Source: Ostrinia nubilalis
Taxonomy: Eukaryota; Arthropoda; Insecta; Lepidoptera; Crambidae
DNA: 64,000 bases
Assembly: GCF_963855985.1 (NCBI RefSeq)
Contig: NC_087112.1
Coordinates: 2,854,501-2,918,500, forward strand
Reading direction: 5' to 3'
Part shown: in pieces, positions 51,178-63,300 of the stretch
How the letters are laid out: each line of letters starts with the position of its first letter
How positions within the stretch are numbered: position 1 is the stretch's first letter
Notes under the pieces: generated by a model
The model's database searches: none
What the model was told of the DNA's origin: nothing
Seen by the model: only the letters and a program-made list of their open reading frames with translations
Translations under genes and position numbers: made by a program

Positions 51178-52199
51178 TCATGGTTGAGGGTTTTGTTGGA
51201 GGTGGACCGCCTGTTGTGCGGCCTGTTGGGCGGCCTGGGCGGCCTGGGCAGCCTGCTGCTGCATATGTTGCTGTTGAGCAGCTTGTTGTGCGGCTTGTTG
51301 TGCGGCCTGTTGTGCGGCCACTGCTTGCTGTGCGGCAACTGCCTGCTGCGCTGCCACTGCTTGCTGCGCGGCCACAGCTTGCTGCGCGGCTACCGCCTGC
51401 TGTGCGGCCACCGCCTGCTGTGCTGCCTGCTGTGCAGCCTGCTGTGCCGCCTGCTGAACCGGCGACGGCAAATTAAAGCCCAACATCCTAGGATCGTGTA
51501 ACCTCAACGCCTGCTCCAATCTCTGCTCCTGAGCGATTCGGAACGCCTCCACTAACTCTGGTGATAGTTGTCCACTCGCGTCGTTTGGTGGTTGGGGAGG
51601 AAAGCCTCCGTTGTGTCTCAAGGGACTGGCCGCTTCCGTGTTGTGCGCCGCCGCAGCCTGCGACACGGCCAATCGGAGAGCCTCGGCCTGACTCCGGAGT
51701 AAGGCTTCAGCTTGTTGAATTCGAAGTGCTGCTTCCGAGGGCGCCGGCGGTGTTTCAGCCGGCGGCTGCGTCGGTGGCGGTTCTCTGGCCAGCTGCTGTC
51801 TCATCGCTGATACTAGGTTCGCTGCGGCCACCTGAACAGCATTGGCACCTTCTCCTGGCTGAGCCATCATGTTCGCGGCTGCCGCTGCGATCGCCGCTAC
51901 TCTTTCATCTGGGTATGCTTGGTGGCCGTTGTTAGCCGATCGGAGGAGGTCAGTCAGTTTGTTGACGGCGGCGCCCGCTTCGGACCCGGCTGAGGAGGAT
52001 AACCGGCCGTTGGAGGAGGAGTCAGAGTGCGCTGGCGAGGGTGGCGCTAGGTTCAGAAGGCCTGATCCTCCAGCCGAGGCGGAGACAGCGGCAAGTATGT
52101 CACGTTCTCGTCTCTCGGCCGCAGCGCGGGAGAGGACGTATTGGGCGGCGAACTGGTGTTTTGGTTCCATTCTCATATGCTCCATGTGAGAGAGAAGAC
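51178..52199 (-). CDS. Zinc-finger gene, terminal coding exon with Ala/Gln tail
   Basis: The acceptor CTCACGTTCCAG is followed by GLLSHMEHMRMEPKHQFAAQ, completing the last finger, then YVLSRAAAERRERDILAAVS. A Ser/Ala/Pro-rich region follows, then VNKLTDLLRSANNGHQAYPD, an Ala-rich stretch, and finally about 100 residues of AAQQ and AVAAQQ repeats ending QNPQP and stop at 51178. The last part is encoded by an imperfect GCN/CAG repeat (51190-51460), so length variation between alleles is likely. Such tails are usual for activation or repression regions. Confidence 0.9.
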
Positions 52200-54380
52200 C
52201 TGGAACGTGAGATTCTAACTTAGATTCTTTGGATATAATCATTATAAATGTTTTCTTAGTGATATTTTGATTGGAGGTTTTGGAAGTACATCGACAGCTG
52301 TTAGTCAAAACCAAACACAAATGGAGTTCAATGGGTTCACTCACCACTCTCATGCGTGAACACGGCCTGGCACACGGAGCAGGGCCACATGCGGAGGCCG
52401 CTGGTGAGCTGGGTCTCCGGGTGGCAGGCCAGGTGCTTCCTCAGGGAACCCTCGTTGACGTAGTGCTTCCCGCAAACCGGGCACGGGTGGTTCGCCGTCC
52501 GCCGCTTGGCTATATAAGGATCAATAGGTTTAGCTTGCGCCGGGTACGGTGACGTGGCGGGTGGACCTTCGCCATCATCACCAGGATTTGGGAAGGTTAG
52601 TGGGTTAGGGGGGAAGAAGAAAAAACAAAATAGGTTAGTCAAATTGTTAGTGCCAATGTTTCGGGACGACTCTTCTGCTTTTAGTTACGCAAAAATTGGA
52701 GATTCTTTTTTTCTTTCTTTGAAATTGTAAAGTTGATCTGGATGAAGGGGATGTGGCGTAAATATGGACGTATTTACGCAAAGCGAAGAGTCGTCGTATT
52801 TCTTATGGTAATAAAGAAATGAATACCGAAATATAAATCATAATAACCAAACTAATTGACTTGGAAACACAATAGGTAAATCAAAACAGAAACCAATTAA
52901 CGGAACAGAAATACTAACAAAACGCAAGTTGACGTTAGAAAATGAGGAAAATGTAGCTATTAGATACACAAACAAAACATGTTATCATAATAAAGTCTGA
53001 ACGCCATCCGAAGAATCTGTCGTCTCTTAGAGGCAACAAATGTTTACAAAACAATTTACCCTTCCAATAATTCTACAACAATAACAGCTCCAAAGATGGC
53101 GTCCGGACACGCTTATTTATTAAGTTAGCAATATTTTATGGAAACGATACGTTTTTGTTGGATTTTAAGGAACCAACACCCCTCATGGCTTTGTGCCAGC
53201 TGGAAGCTCTCGCATCGCAAAATGTTTGATTACAAAATGTTTTGTTGTTACTGTTGCAGTTATTTTATGGAGACCAACGAATTTAACGTACGAACTTCCA
53301 GTGGCTGCTCTTATAAACTAATAAATCTCATCTGCGGGAGCGTCATTTTTAAACATCGAATTGCATTAAATTTAAATTAAGAACGAAGGAACGCTCAGCG
53401 CAAAGGAGGTTGCTTATGCTACTTAAGACTAGACAACCTGTTTGAAAAAAGAAAGAGATCCAAGGACGACGTTCTTTTTTTCGGAATTCAAAAACCGCCA
53501 CGAATTCGAAACTTACTGGCAACGCCGGACGCATTAGGGTCCTTGTGTGTATTCTTCATGTGTTCTACAAGTGCTTCGCCACCGAATACGACTTTGTGGC
53601 AAATGGGGCATGGCGTGGCGGTGGCGCCCCCGATCATGAGCGCGGCATGTTGCTGCAAAACACCAAGGTGCAGCTGAAGCTCCTGTTCCACCGGCGGTGG
53701 CGATGCGGGCATAGCATTGAAATATTAGCTTCACATTCAAATAAACACATCAAAACAAAAATACAGACCAAAGGGAATTTAGTAAAGTATAGTAAAACAG
53801 CCAAATTGAATTTTGAGTTAAAAGGTCGAAAATAACAATAACGGCCAAAAGGTAATTTTGGAAAATAATTTGAAATTGCCAAAGAGATTTTTGGTGAAAC
53901 AAAATTTTGTTAACATGTGATTTTGGTGATTGCCAAATAGAGTTGGTGCAATTTGTATTATAACTAGTTACAATATAAAAAAATTAAATTCATTAGAAGA
54001 GAACATCTTACAAAATTGAAATCTTAAAAAATATAAGTAAGAGTTTACATTATTTCTACACTGAAAAGACTTCATTAAATTAACATTATTTGATTATAGG
54101 TAATATAAAAAGTTTCTAAATATCTCAAAAATTTCTAAATATCCCAAAAATTTCTAAATATCCCACAACCCCCTCAAAAAACTCTCAATACTGACCTTTG
54201 CCGTGTGCGTTCTAAGGCTGCTTTCGGTGGCGAAGCCCTTCCCACAGATGTTGCAGTGGAAGGGCCTGTTCTTGGCCCGCTCCACCTGGGCGTCGTGGTT
54301 CCGAAGATGTTGCTGAAGATTCGAGAGCTGGATGAAGGCGCGCCCGCACTCTGGGAGGTGGCATTTGTAGGGCCGCTCGC
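51178..54380 (-). CDS. C2H2 zinc-finger transcription factor, last four coding exons (5' part missing)
   Basis: Exons on the minus strand: 54380-54196, 53682-53517, 52566-52345 and 52199-51178, with introns of 513, 950 and 145 bp and all GT-AG. Phases join without a break to about 530 residues. Joined fingers include CHLPECGRAFIQLSNLQQHL, FHCNICGKGFATESSLRTH, CPICHKVVFGGEALVEHM, CPVCGKHYVNEGSLRKHL and CSVCQAVFTHESGLLSHM. A long Ala/Gln-rich tail follows. It is a nuclear DNA-binding protein. From memory the finger order and the ELQLHLGVLQQHAAL linker recall the insect l(3)neo38 / vertebrate ZNF362-ZNF384 type group, not checked, so I give no symbol. The first exon opens in the linker (T)GERPYKC, so further fingers lie upstream, outside what I can see. 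Confidence 0.88.
52345..52566 (-). CDS. Zinc-finger gene, third visible exon (two finger halves)
   Basis: The acceptor GATGGCGAAG joins to complete a Ser codon, then PPATSPYPAQAKPIDPYIAK, a full finger HPCPVCGKHYVNEGSLRKHL, and the first half of the next (WPCSVCQAVFTHES). The donor is AGTG then GTGAGTG. The acceptor has a weak pyrimidine tract (ACTAACCTTCCCAAATCC lies upstream), so a slightly different boundary is possible, but this one keeps the frame. Confidence 0.82.
53517..53682 (-). CDS. Zinc-finger gene, second visible exon
   Basis: The acceptor GGTGGAACAG precedes ELQLHLGVLQQHAAL and then the finger PCPICHKVVFGGEALVEHMK with NTHKDPNASGVA. The donor is GCCA then GTAAGTTT. It enters in phase 0 straight after ...THTAK and leaves with one base. 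Confidence 0.9.
54111..54174. repeat. Three-copy ~20-bp minisatellite
   Basis: TTTCTAAATATC(T/C)C(A)AAAA is repeated three times in tandem in the intron just downstream of the first visible zinc-finger exon's donor site. Confidence 0.85.
54196..54380 (-). CDS. Zinc-finger gene, first visible coding exon (two fingers)
   Basis: The acceptor is TTTCTTTCCAG at 54381-54391 and the donor AAG then GTCAGT at 54196/54195. After two bases it encodes ERPYKCHLPECGRAF and IQLSNLQQHLRNHD (a C-x4-C finger), then NRPFHCNICGKGFATESS and LRTHTAK. The GERPYK linker start shows that a finger precedes it in the missing exon. Longer minus-strand frames over the same DNA are in the wrong phase. Confidence 0.9.
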
Positions 54381-54398
54381 CTGGAAAGAAAAAAAAGG

Positions 54399-54519
54399 TA
54401 AGGCTGGTGCAAATCTTTCTTTAACAATAGCAAACGTCAAAAATCTGTCAAACTCCATACAAAAAACACCGGTTATCGTTATAGTTACGATTAAAGTCAG
54501 GTGCCGCAACTCAGCCTTA
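54399..54519 (-). mobile_element. Family B MITE next to a splice acceptor
   Basis: It runs from TAAGGCTGGTGCAAATCTTT to GGTGCCGCAACTCAGCCTTA, with interior CAAACTCCATACAAAAAACA and CGGTTATCG. Its left edge is 18 bp from the 5' boundary of the exon at 54380, so little more than the pyrimidine tract separates them. Confidence 0.85.
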
Positions 54520-54578
54520 GTGTTTTAGGCAGCTTTTGGCCTGCGTCTCACTTGATGGAAAGTGGATGATCTGAGGTT

Positions 54579-54706
54579 GAATTGTGTAAAGCAATCGTAA
54601 TCATTTGACAGTTTATAACGTACGATAAAGTCAGTTAAACAAAGCGTTTGACAGAATAATCGTACGTTATGAATTGTCAAATGATTACGATTGCTTTACA
54701 CAATTC
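54579..54706. mobile_element. TIR MITE, 128 bp
   Basis: GAATTGTGTAAAGCAATCGT and ACGATTGCTTTACACAATTC are exact inverted ends. The arms continue as AATCATTTGACA and TGTCAAATGATT, then AACGTACGAT and ATCGTACGTT. The arms are about 48 bp around a 30-bp centre. Confidence 0.9.
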
Positions 54707-56780
54707 CACTTCAGGTCGAATGTAGGAGCTAGCTTTACCCGGACTTCTCAAACACAGAGAAGTAAAGAGTTCTAAAATCTAAGCCTCGTTTATATAATGA
54801 GTAGTTCATCTCATATTCTGGTATGGAAGTCGATTGGTTTAATTTTAAAGATCAATCACAGACTTCTGCATTCTCCGATTTACACAAAATAGAGACTGAG
54901 TGTATAATCGTGCTATCAGAATATGGGCAAAGAAGTCAATCTCTATTTAAAGCTCGTTTTTGATCATTTTAATCACAAGTAACATGGCGATGAAGAAGTA
55001 ATAAGCCTACGCAAATATGCCAAGTTACATAATCCTACAATAAAATTACACAGCCATTACAAATATTACACATATAAACAAGTTAAAAAGTCACACGGCC
55101 GTGTTTTATCTCAATTAAGTTTAATTCAGTCATTACGAACAAATAATGGCGATTTCGCTTCGTCGGCTAAATTGCAGTATCAAATACGGACATCTGGGCA
55201 AACCAGTTAGGAAATTTTCAATCGCGACATTCTTCAAATGCTTACTTTTGCGATCTCACGAGTAAATTCAGAGGTAACTGGCAATTTAGAACTAAAATTT
55301 TCGAATTGAGAGTTCCTTTTGTTCAAAAAATAAAAAATATATTTAAAATTGGTTTGAATTTAGAGTTTTCCAGAAAAAACGCACAATTAGTAGTACTTGT
55401 TTTACGCAAAGACTTGACTCTACATTATTTCCTTGAGTTACTCTAGTTGCTCTGCAATTTGAAAGATGATGGCTTAGTCTTCGAAAAAAAAAATTGCTCT
55501 ACTTTTTTATCAAAATTCGCTTTTTGTAGCGTTCATGATTGAGTTCAAGACCAAACCAGCCAGTAACCTTCAAATCAAAAACTCAAAAAGAGAACCTAAA
55601 CCAGGCTTCGAAATTGGAACGGCGTAACTGTAACCCAAAGGTTACACAAGAGAACCCGTTTCGGAAAGTTCGCGCCAAAATCCGTGCGCGACCTAACCCA
55701 ACGAAAGAAAGCGATGACCGCCGTTCCATTTTTAAAATAAGACCATAATAAACGAACGCATACTTTTAGCCTGTAGTATTGCAAGCAAATGGCGGGGTCG
55801 ATGACTCACGCACACAAACGCGCTCACGTACCCACGATATAGGCTATCTTTTCTGCATAGTCCTGCGCTTCGGTTGTGTTAGTGATTTTGCATGTTTGAG
55901 AAGAATGCGTGTGTATAACACAGTGCGTCTGTAAGAAGAGATATTGTGGAATTATTTCCTAGATGCTACAGCTTAGATATATGGTTTTGTGCGGCTTGAC
56001 ACAGCGAAATGCATAGAAATATTGCTGGTTTGTGCCTTGTATAGCTAATCGGCCACTAACGGTTCGATTGCTTTATTTATTGGCACTAAATTTTATAACT
56101 GAGTTGGGTTTATTAGGTTGGTTTTGTAGATAAAAGTGTACGTAAAATATTGCGATATTTAAGCCCTTTATGATGGTTAGGGCTGGGGGTATTTTATAGG
56201 TAATTGTTTGTTATGGGACCCATAATCATATTGTGGTATTGATTTATTTTGCTAGTTCTAGTTTGAAAATTGTCTAGTTGAGTGTGTATTGTGTGTGATT
56301 TATTTTAAGTGATGCATTAACGCGTACTATATTGTTAACATATTGATTAATAGGTGTAATTAAATGCAGGCATCATAAATTTACTTTGAAAACATAAAAT
56401 AGCGACTTTTCATCTAAAACCAATAGCAATTCTTAGTTAAGTAGGTACATCTATTCTGTATTTTTTAATATTGTAAATGATTACACTAAGATAATTGAAC
56501 CCTCTCTATTTTATGGCTAAGTGAATGTACAAGTCTTTAACTGTAACCTATCTAATCAAGAGCTCCAGGCTAACATAAACCTACGAACATTTATTACATT
56601 AAAGTATACAATATTTTAGTGCTTGGTCCTTATTGTTGGCTAATAACTTATAATATTATCATGCATTTTATATATCGAATCCTGGCCATAGATAAAAAGA
56701 AGAAGACATTAAAATAAAAAATTAAAATAAACCATTCCAATTTCAAAAAAGGATCAGAATTTTCAAATACGAAAAAAGAT
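54707..56780. other. Non-coding stretch (probable intron of the zinc-finger gene)
   Basis: No finger-encoding exon, RNA gene or bounded repeat was seen. A plus-strand frame near 55539-55748 has no recognisable domain. Confidence 0.45.
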
Positions 56781-56986
56781 CAGTACCTCTAGTAGGAAAA
56801 ACTTTCGAGTTCGTTTCGTTGCGTATTCAAAGTGTCATCGAAAAATTTTGTATGAAAAATTAAACAGCGCCCCCTAGGGCGGCTATAATATAGGGGGCGC
56901 TGTTTAATTTTTCATACAAAATTTTTCGATGACACTTTGAATACGCAACGAAACGAACTCGAAAGTTTTTCCTACTAGAGGTACTG
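56781..56986. repeat. Perfect 96-bp inverted repeat with 14-base loop
   Basis: The left arm 56781-56876 (starts CAGTACCTCTAGTAGGAAAA, ends ACAGCGCCCCCTA) and the right arm 56891-56986 are exact reverse complements as far as I can read. The loop is GGGCGGCTATAATA. It is a MITE or a recent inverted duplication. Any transcript would fold into a long perfect hairpin. Confidence 0.92.
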
Positions 56987-59900
56987 ACTCGGATTTTTAA
57001 ACTTTCGAATCGAACGCGTTCGAATTTCAGACACGGTCCGGGCGTTTATAGATGTTATTTATTGGCTGTTAAAAGCTAAAGTCGTGTAAATGCTAACAAG
57101 GAAAAGCAACTAGCATAGAACATTATAAGGTGATGCTAATCACGCCAAAAACGGCTATCGGACATACCAGAAACGGGATACAGCGTCCGAGCGCCTGGGA
57201 GAGCCATATTGCCACAGATTAAAAATAATTAGCTGCTTTGCAGTCCCGTTGGGGTTCCTAATGATTTCTGTTACATTTTTGAGTCCGAATCAAAAATGAA
57301 AGAATTTTGGATGTTGCTTAAGTTTATAGATAATGAGTAAAAATAACGTAGAGTTGTAGAGTTCAATAAAAAGATCCCCTAAAAATAATGTCCAGTATCT
57401 AAGTGCTAATTAAATGAAAAATTGCAGTAAAACTTTTTGACATAGAGTTACCAGATGGAGTAAATTCTCTTATAAATCAGAAATAGTTGCTTTAAGTAGA
57501 ATAGAGAGTGAATTTTACCTTAATAGGATCAAAGCAGAGATTGCGCAAACGAAAAATGCACAATATCATCGTATTAAAATTGTCTATGCCCAACATTTCC
57601 GGGTTCGCTGGTCTCCATACTATTGTAGCTGCGCAGCCATTTTTCAACCTATACAACCTACGCGTTCGACCGACCATAGAGAATAGAGCTCTGAGCGCGC
57701 GAAAACGCGCTTAAAAGTTTACGAGGAACTTCACTCTGGCGGGTCAGCGTATATTGGCCATGTTGTCTATGGCTATTTTTGTTATTTCTCTATGAATAAA
57801 TGTAGAGAAGGGAAAGGCGTTCGCCTTAGCACAGTTTACATGATGCACGATGGTATAAAGGATGTTCTTTGAATCGAGCGGGAATTTAACTTTAGTATTT
57901 GATTTAGCCGCCATTAAAATGTTAACGATTGATTTAATTAGATGTGATTATGCCATGAATTTATAACTTGGTTCGAATTACTTATAATTAGTTGGAAAAG
58001 AAAAGTTATTTTGAAGTAGTTCTTTGAATAGAAAATTAATGTTATTTTTCATGTCTTATACACTGCTTGTGTCTGAAACTAAGTATATTATTCTGATTAA
58101 TCATATAACTGTGATTGAAGTTAAGCTATTAAGATTGTATGATTTCTATGCATGACTATGACTAAGTATTTCAAATAACAGTTATTAAAAATGTGAGACG
58201 ATTATTCTGTTTCTTGAGTCATATACCTAACGTGTAATTAAATAGAGCTCCAACTTAGAGAATCTAATAGCATTATACCTACATTGTTTATAATAAATCA
58301 AGAATATCACATAAATATTAATCCAAACACTCATTAAATTCAAAAGCGTAGAATTATTTCAATACCATACAATCGGCACTCGTTAAAACCGCATAAATTC
58401 AAAATTAGAACCTAAAAAAGATATAGGTAGGAGCAGGTCTTGCAAGACCGTAAGCCTACGCATTGCATTTACATACAAAAGTACTTCCCAGCGATACAAG
58501 AGTCTCTGACTGGCATAGCGTAGGCATAAAGCATGCCAGGCAATTTAAAAAGTAAACGACCATAGAGAAAATATTGCTGAGTTTCCGTTTCCTTGTTTTT
58601 TTTTTGTATTTTAACTAGCAAAGGCATTAAGTTTCTTCTTAGAGCTTTAGAAAAGAAATGATTGCCTATTTTTTTTTTGGTGCAGATAAAAAATATTTCA
58701 CGAACACAGTAAAAAATCTAAATTTAAAAATTGGATTCACGGTTGCAGTCTCGCGACGTCGATTTTAAAACGTCGTTCGCGCGCGTGCGTGTAACGAATT
58801 TATTTTTGAATTTGGAACGCAGACTTATGCGCCATTTTGAGTTCGCATGTATTCCCGCGCATTTTACAGTTTATTTGATTCGTTTAATTCACGATGTGAA
58901 AGCGACGAAAAGTTTAAAATCTAGCAGGAATAAGTAGGTATAACAAAATAATTCAGTTTTAAAAAAAACCTAATTACAAAATAAGTAACGTCAAAAAAGG
59001 AAACTTACACAGGCCATGTCCCTAAAGTTACCATGTTTTGTGCAAAATAAACATCATTTATCATAAAAAATATAATTTCTTATGTAATACAATACAGTTC
59101 TCATGAGTTGATTACCAGTTGAGGTCTTTAACAAATATTTTTTGATAAGACGAAATCTTAAGGCATCCTTTCTTCTTATTTATTTGTAACTAGTTATTAA
59201 ATAAATACTACATAATACAATACAGTACGCATCAAATCGTTAGTAACTTGGTACCTACAAGCAATAAAGTTATCTTTGTCAACAACACTGCAATAACAAA
59301 ATTGTTTTTATAGGTCAATCATTTCTTTCAATGTGTGCGTGAACAAGACAAGTAAAGAGTACTCGTTGTAAATGGATTCAAATTTCGAACACATTTTGTT
59401 TTGTCAGTTCTTTTGCAACTGGCCAATAATACGCATTTGAAACTTAACCTGTGAAAAACAAAACTATGAATAGGTACTTATGCAAGTAGTTGTAGGTCCT
59501 CAAATAAAGTTTTTTATTGTTCCAAATATGAATTTATAATTTTATATTTTTGCTGAAAGATAGAATTCAACATTCGATAAAATGAAATTGATAGTGCTTT
59601 CTTTATGTTCTTTGTTCAAAATCGCAAAGAAAAGTCGGAAAATGTTAACTTACCTACTGGTTTTCACTAGAATTTAATGTCAATGACATGTCGTTTTATA
59701 CACGTGTCCCACAAAGCGAAATCTCCTAAACTTCAACAATGGGTAGGGTACAGATGGAATGAACCCGATTTTCAGTGAAGGATGGTTCCATCCATGGGTT
59801 GTACTTAATGCTTATGGCTTACAATATCTGATAGTAGGGGTTATAGACAAGACAGAAGAAGAAATCATTGATAGAAGATCGAAAAATCTGCGACTCGCTG

Positions 59901-60219
59901 CGACTTATTTAATAAAGTTTGACTCTATCCTATTTTAATCTACAAGAACCGAACGGTATCATTACCTACTGCCGTTAAACATTACCATCCCTTCTGCAAT
60001 TAGGCAAACGGCAGCCATTCCAAACAGCATTGAAATATTACTTTATACAAACTAATCATCATTTCCCACGCTTTCAAATATTCAAAACCTAAACACTACC
60101 CAGAATTAAATACGACACTTCAAACAATCCTCTAAAATATTAATTACTAGCCTATGTACGGGAAATACATAAAATTAATGCTGCATTTATCATATCGGAA
60201 ATTTAAATCATTGGGCTCG
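56987..60219. other. Non-coding stretch with no recognised gene
   Basis: CpG-rich patches lie near 57655-57715 and 58735-58865 (CGACGTCGATTTTAAAACGT, CGTTCGCGCGCGTGCG). These could be regulatory or first-exon material of an upstream promoter, but no supported exon was found. Confidence 0.4.
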
Positions 60220-60235
60220 AATTTGCGTGCACACA

Positions 60236-60320
60236 CGGTGCAGGGGGTGACCCCCGGGGTGGCACGCACCCCCGCCCGCCCCCGACCCCCCAACTATTCG
60301 AGGGGTGGTGGGCAGCGGGC
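60236..60320 (-). other. G-rich tract, G-quadruplex candidate
   Basis: The plus strand reads CCCCGGGGTGG, CCCCCGCCCGCCCCCGACCC and CCC. The minus strand therefore has G5, G3, G5 and G6 runs separated by one- and two-base loops. It is the only such tract in the window. Confidence 0.55.
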
Positions 60321-63300
60321 AGAAAAAAAATTACTATTCCACCTGCGCGTATTGGCAAGTTATTCGCGGCCATTTTGTTTAAAATCAATACATGGATGTG
60401 TGTGCGTTATTTTTATACGGTGCGTTCGATGTTTAAATTCGAATGTGTTCGCTTGTGAGTGGTATAAAACTATTTCTTTTTTTAAATTGAAACTGGCCAT
60501 TTACTTTTTTATGTTACTGCCGTATTGAAGCAAAGGCATAGGTTTTGTGTATTATTTTATGAGTTTGAATATAACATTGTTGGGGCATGTTTTTGTGCGT
60601 TTGGCAGGCTGTAAAAAAGATTTACGATAGCAAATCTTGATTGACAATAAAAAATATGAAAATGTGTTTGTATTTTTTCAATAGCCTACTCGGAAAAATG
60701 AACTGTGTGAAAAATTGTACTAACAATTTTATTGTTCTCCATTCCATACTTAGGTACACAGTTTGATTGGTAATAACTAATATCTTATGGAATAATAGTA
60801 CTTAGTTATTCCTTAAGTCACTAATTTATTAAAACTAGTTAATCAAAAGAACTAAGTAAGACAAATATCATAAACAGTTAGTTTCATCAAAAGGAATTTG
60901 TAAGAAAATCAGTGTAAATTATTATGATTGACATCTTTCTTCGGGCAATAAAAATGCACACTTGAAGACTAAACTCAAACACTTAACCCTTAAACTGCCC
61001 ACGGGCAAAAAAGTCCAAGTCTAATGAATATTTAATGAATTTAACGCGGATTGAATGAATGAAAACAAGCTGAGAACCAGCGAAGTTGGTTAAGAGCAAT
61101 AAAAAATCCCCTCCCAGCGAACTTTTCCGTTGAGATTCCGTTTTTCTTTCGCTTTTTTTAATTTTCGCCGCGGCGCTATCTCGCGAATGCTTCAGTGGTC
61201 AAATAAAAACTTAAGAGTTTTCATGGAGCAAGAACGCTGTGGAGTCTTTGACACATTTTTAAATGTTATTTTTTCGGTATTTTAAATGCAGAATTCAATA
61301 TTAAAATGAGATGTTTCTTAGTGTGTTTTTCGTTATGTTGTTACGATGATTACCAAACTTTTTTTCGGACATGCATTCAACATTAAATGTTTTTCTTCAG
61401 AATATAAATGTATACTTTTATTAAGTCTATATTTTTTTACGTTGCGTTAGCCAAGGGCTTCGAATCGATGGTCTCGTAAATTATGGTATGGCATTGGAAT
61501 GGCATAGATGAATTGATGAAGAACTATTTCTTCTGGTACATACCATCAAGAAACAACAGAAGGCGGAGAAAATACGTAAAATCGTAGTGGGTCAAAATGC
61601 TCTATAAGTGACAATTTAAAGATATAAATAGCTCACGGTTGTCATATTACAAAAAATCTTAAGTTAAAAAGATCACCACATTTTGTCGTCATTAAAAAAT
61701 TGTTCCAAATGTTCGACTCCACGCCACCCAAGCGCAGTCAAGTTAAGAAAGATAGCCAGCCAACTTTTGAAAAGGGTACACCGTTTCAGTAAAAAGATTC
61801 CTCGGAGAGAGAGAAAAGCAAAAAAAAACAACCGTTTGTGCTCGGAAAAATGCAAAAGGAGAACTGCACTTGGCAAGTTTTCCCGTGCGACTGCACAGGG
61901 TTGCCTAACGAGCTTACTTTTATCTGAGTTCTGTAATTAAGGGTTTTTTATCTGTTACGACGTGTTTCGTTTTAATTTTTTGCACTAAGATTTCAGAAAG
62001 AGCGTTCAGAAGTTAATGTCTACAAAGAAAAATGTTCTTTAGAAATCTAAAAATCGAAGTTTTATGTAATTTTACGGTTCCTTGACTTAAAAGTCAAGGC
62101 AAATAGGTAACACAACCGTGTAGAGCAGTGAAATGTGAATAATTATTACTGGAATTTGTATGTTTACAGTGAGCTCATAATTATGGAAATTAGTTTTTCA
62201 AATAATTGACATAAATCGTTGGAATGTGTAAGTGTCCTGGAGTGTGCCTATGGTAGGTACTGTATAAACTACTTACCTATTTCATTTGATGCATGCTATA
62301 CTGAAAACAAAAGTGCTGTGTAATACCTCAGTGTTCATTGTATTTGTCTCAGTTTCTGTGTAATGACACAGATTGATCAAATGAGATTGATCAAAAAATG
62401 TACTGAGATCTTTTTGTTTATTTTAATTTCAAGGGTATCATGTCTAGCCTAACAAAGTGGCAACCCTGATAACAACTGAGATCCGGCCAGTAAACGTTGA
62501 GTGCATCATTCTACTGAACACCACTTTTATTTGGCGTCGTCAAATAATGAATAAAACTTTGAGCAAACGGTTAAACGCTTAGAAGTCGGCCATTATAGCA
62601 ATTTGATGAAGATTTTTATACTTCTTAGAAAAACAAATGTACAATGATTTAAATAAATTACCTAAAAAAGGATAATATTGCAATATCAACATAAAACTTT
62701 GTAAATACTTCGGTAATAATTAATTTAGTAGTTAGTGGCCTTTAAAAAATACTGACATATTTCTTAATATTAGAAAAGACAACCATTTCATTGATTTAAG
62801 TTAGTTGCTAATTTCTGTATCACTAAAACACGATTTTGTGCAATTTAAGGCAAAAGTAATTTAGACATTAGACATTTTGTAAGCCATCCCAGACTGTATA
62901 CTACATTATTTTACACTTAAGTAACATCAGGTGAGAGACTACATAAACTCAATACAAAAATCTTAAAACATGGCATTAAACTAAAACATTAAGTTATTAA
63001 AACAATCACGCAAACGTCTACGAACAGTTAAGTCTAGTATTTCCTCCCTAGTTCATAAGTCCAAAAAAAGATGTCTGCAGAGGGGTTTAAAAATTCATCG
63101 CCCCGTTCAGATCCATCGGAGCCCGACTGAAACTTTTCCAAATGCTCGGTTTTTAGTTTTTACTACTTGTAACTTTTTACTACTTGTTACTTGTATTTTT
63201 TGTTAAAAGCGAGCGGAATCTGCAATCCGCATTGCCAGGGTTGGTTTTAAGTTTTTTGAAATTCGAATTCAGAAGGGAAACCTTCATTGCAAGATTTTTT

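Noticed and set aside
51100..51501. Long plus-strand Leu/Cys/Gly-rich open frame
   Set aside because: It is the exact antisense of the Ala/Gln repeat exon of the zinc-finger gene. The residue pattern simply mirrors GCN/CAG codons.
52200..52353. Apparent N-terminal part of the terminal zinc-finger exon frame (MRVVSEPIELHL...)
   Set aside because: It is the 145-bp intron plus the end of the previous exon read in a chance frame. The splice junction at 52199 restores the last finger exactly.
54174..54509. 111-codon minus-strand frame over the first zinc-finger exon
   Set aside because: Wrong phase. The adjacent frame gives clear C2H2 fingers and proper splice junctions, and this frame runs into the intronic MITE.
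55539..55748. 69-codon plus-strand frame
   Set aside because: Low-complexity polar residues without a domain. It lies in the presumed intron on the opposite strand.
61683..61940. 85-codon Lys/Arg-rich plus-strand frame
   Set aside because: No domain, no splice context and an AT-rich surrounding. The basic composition comes from A-rich codons.
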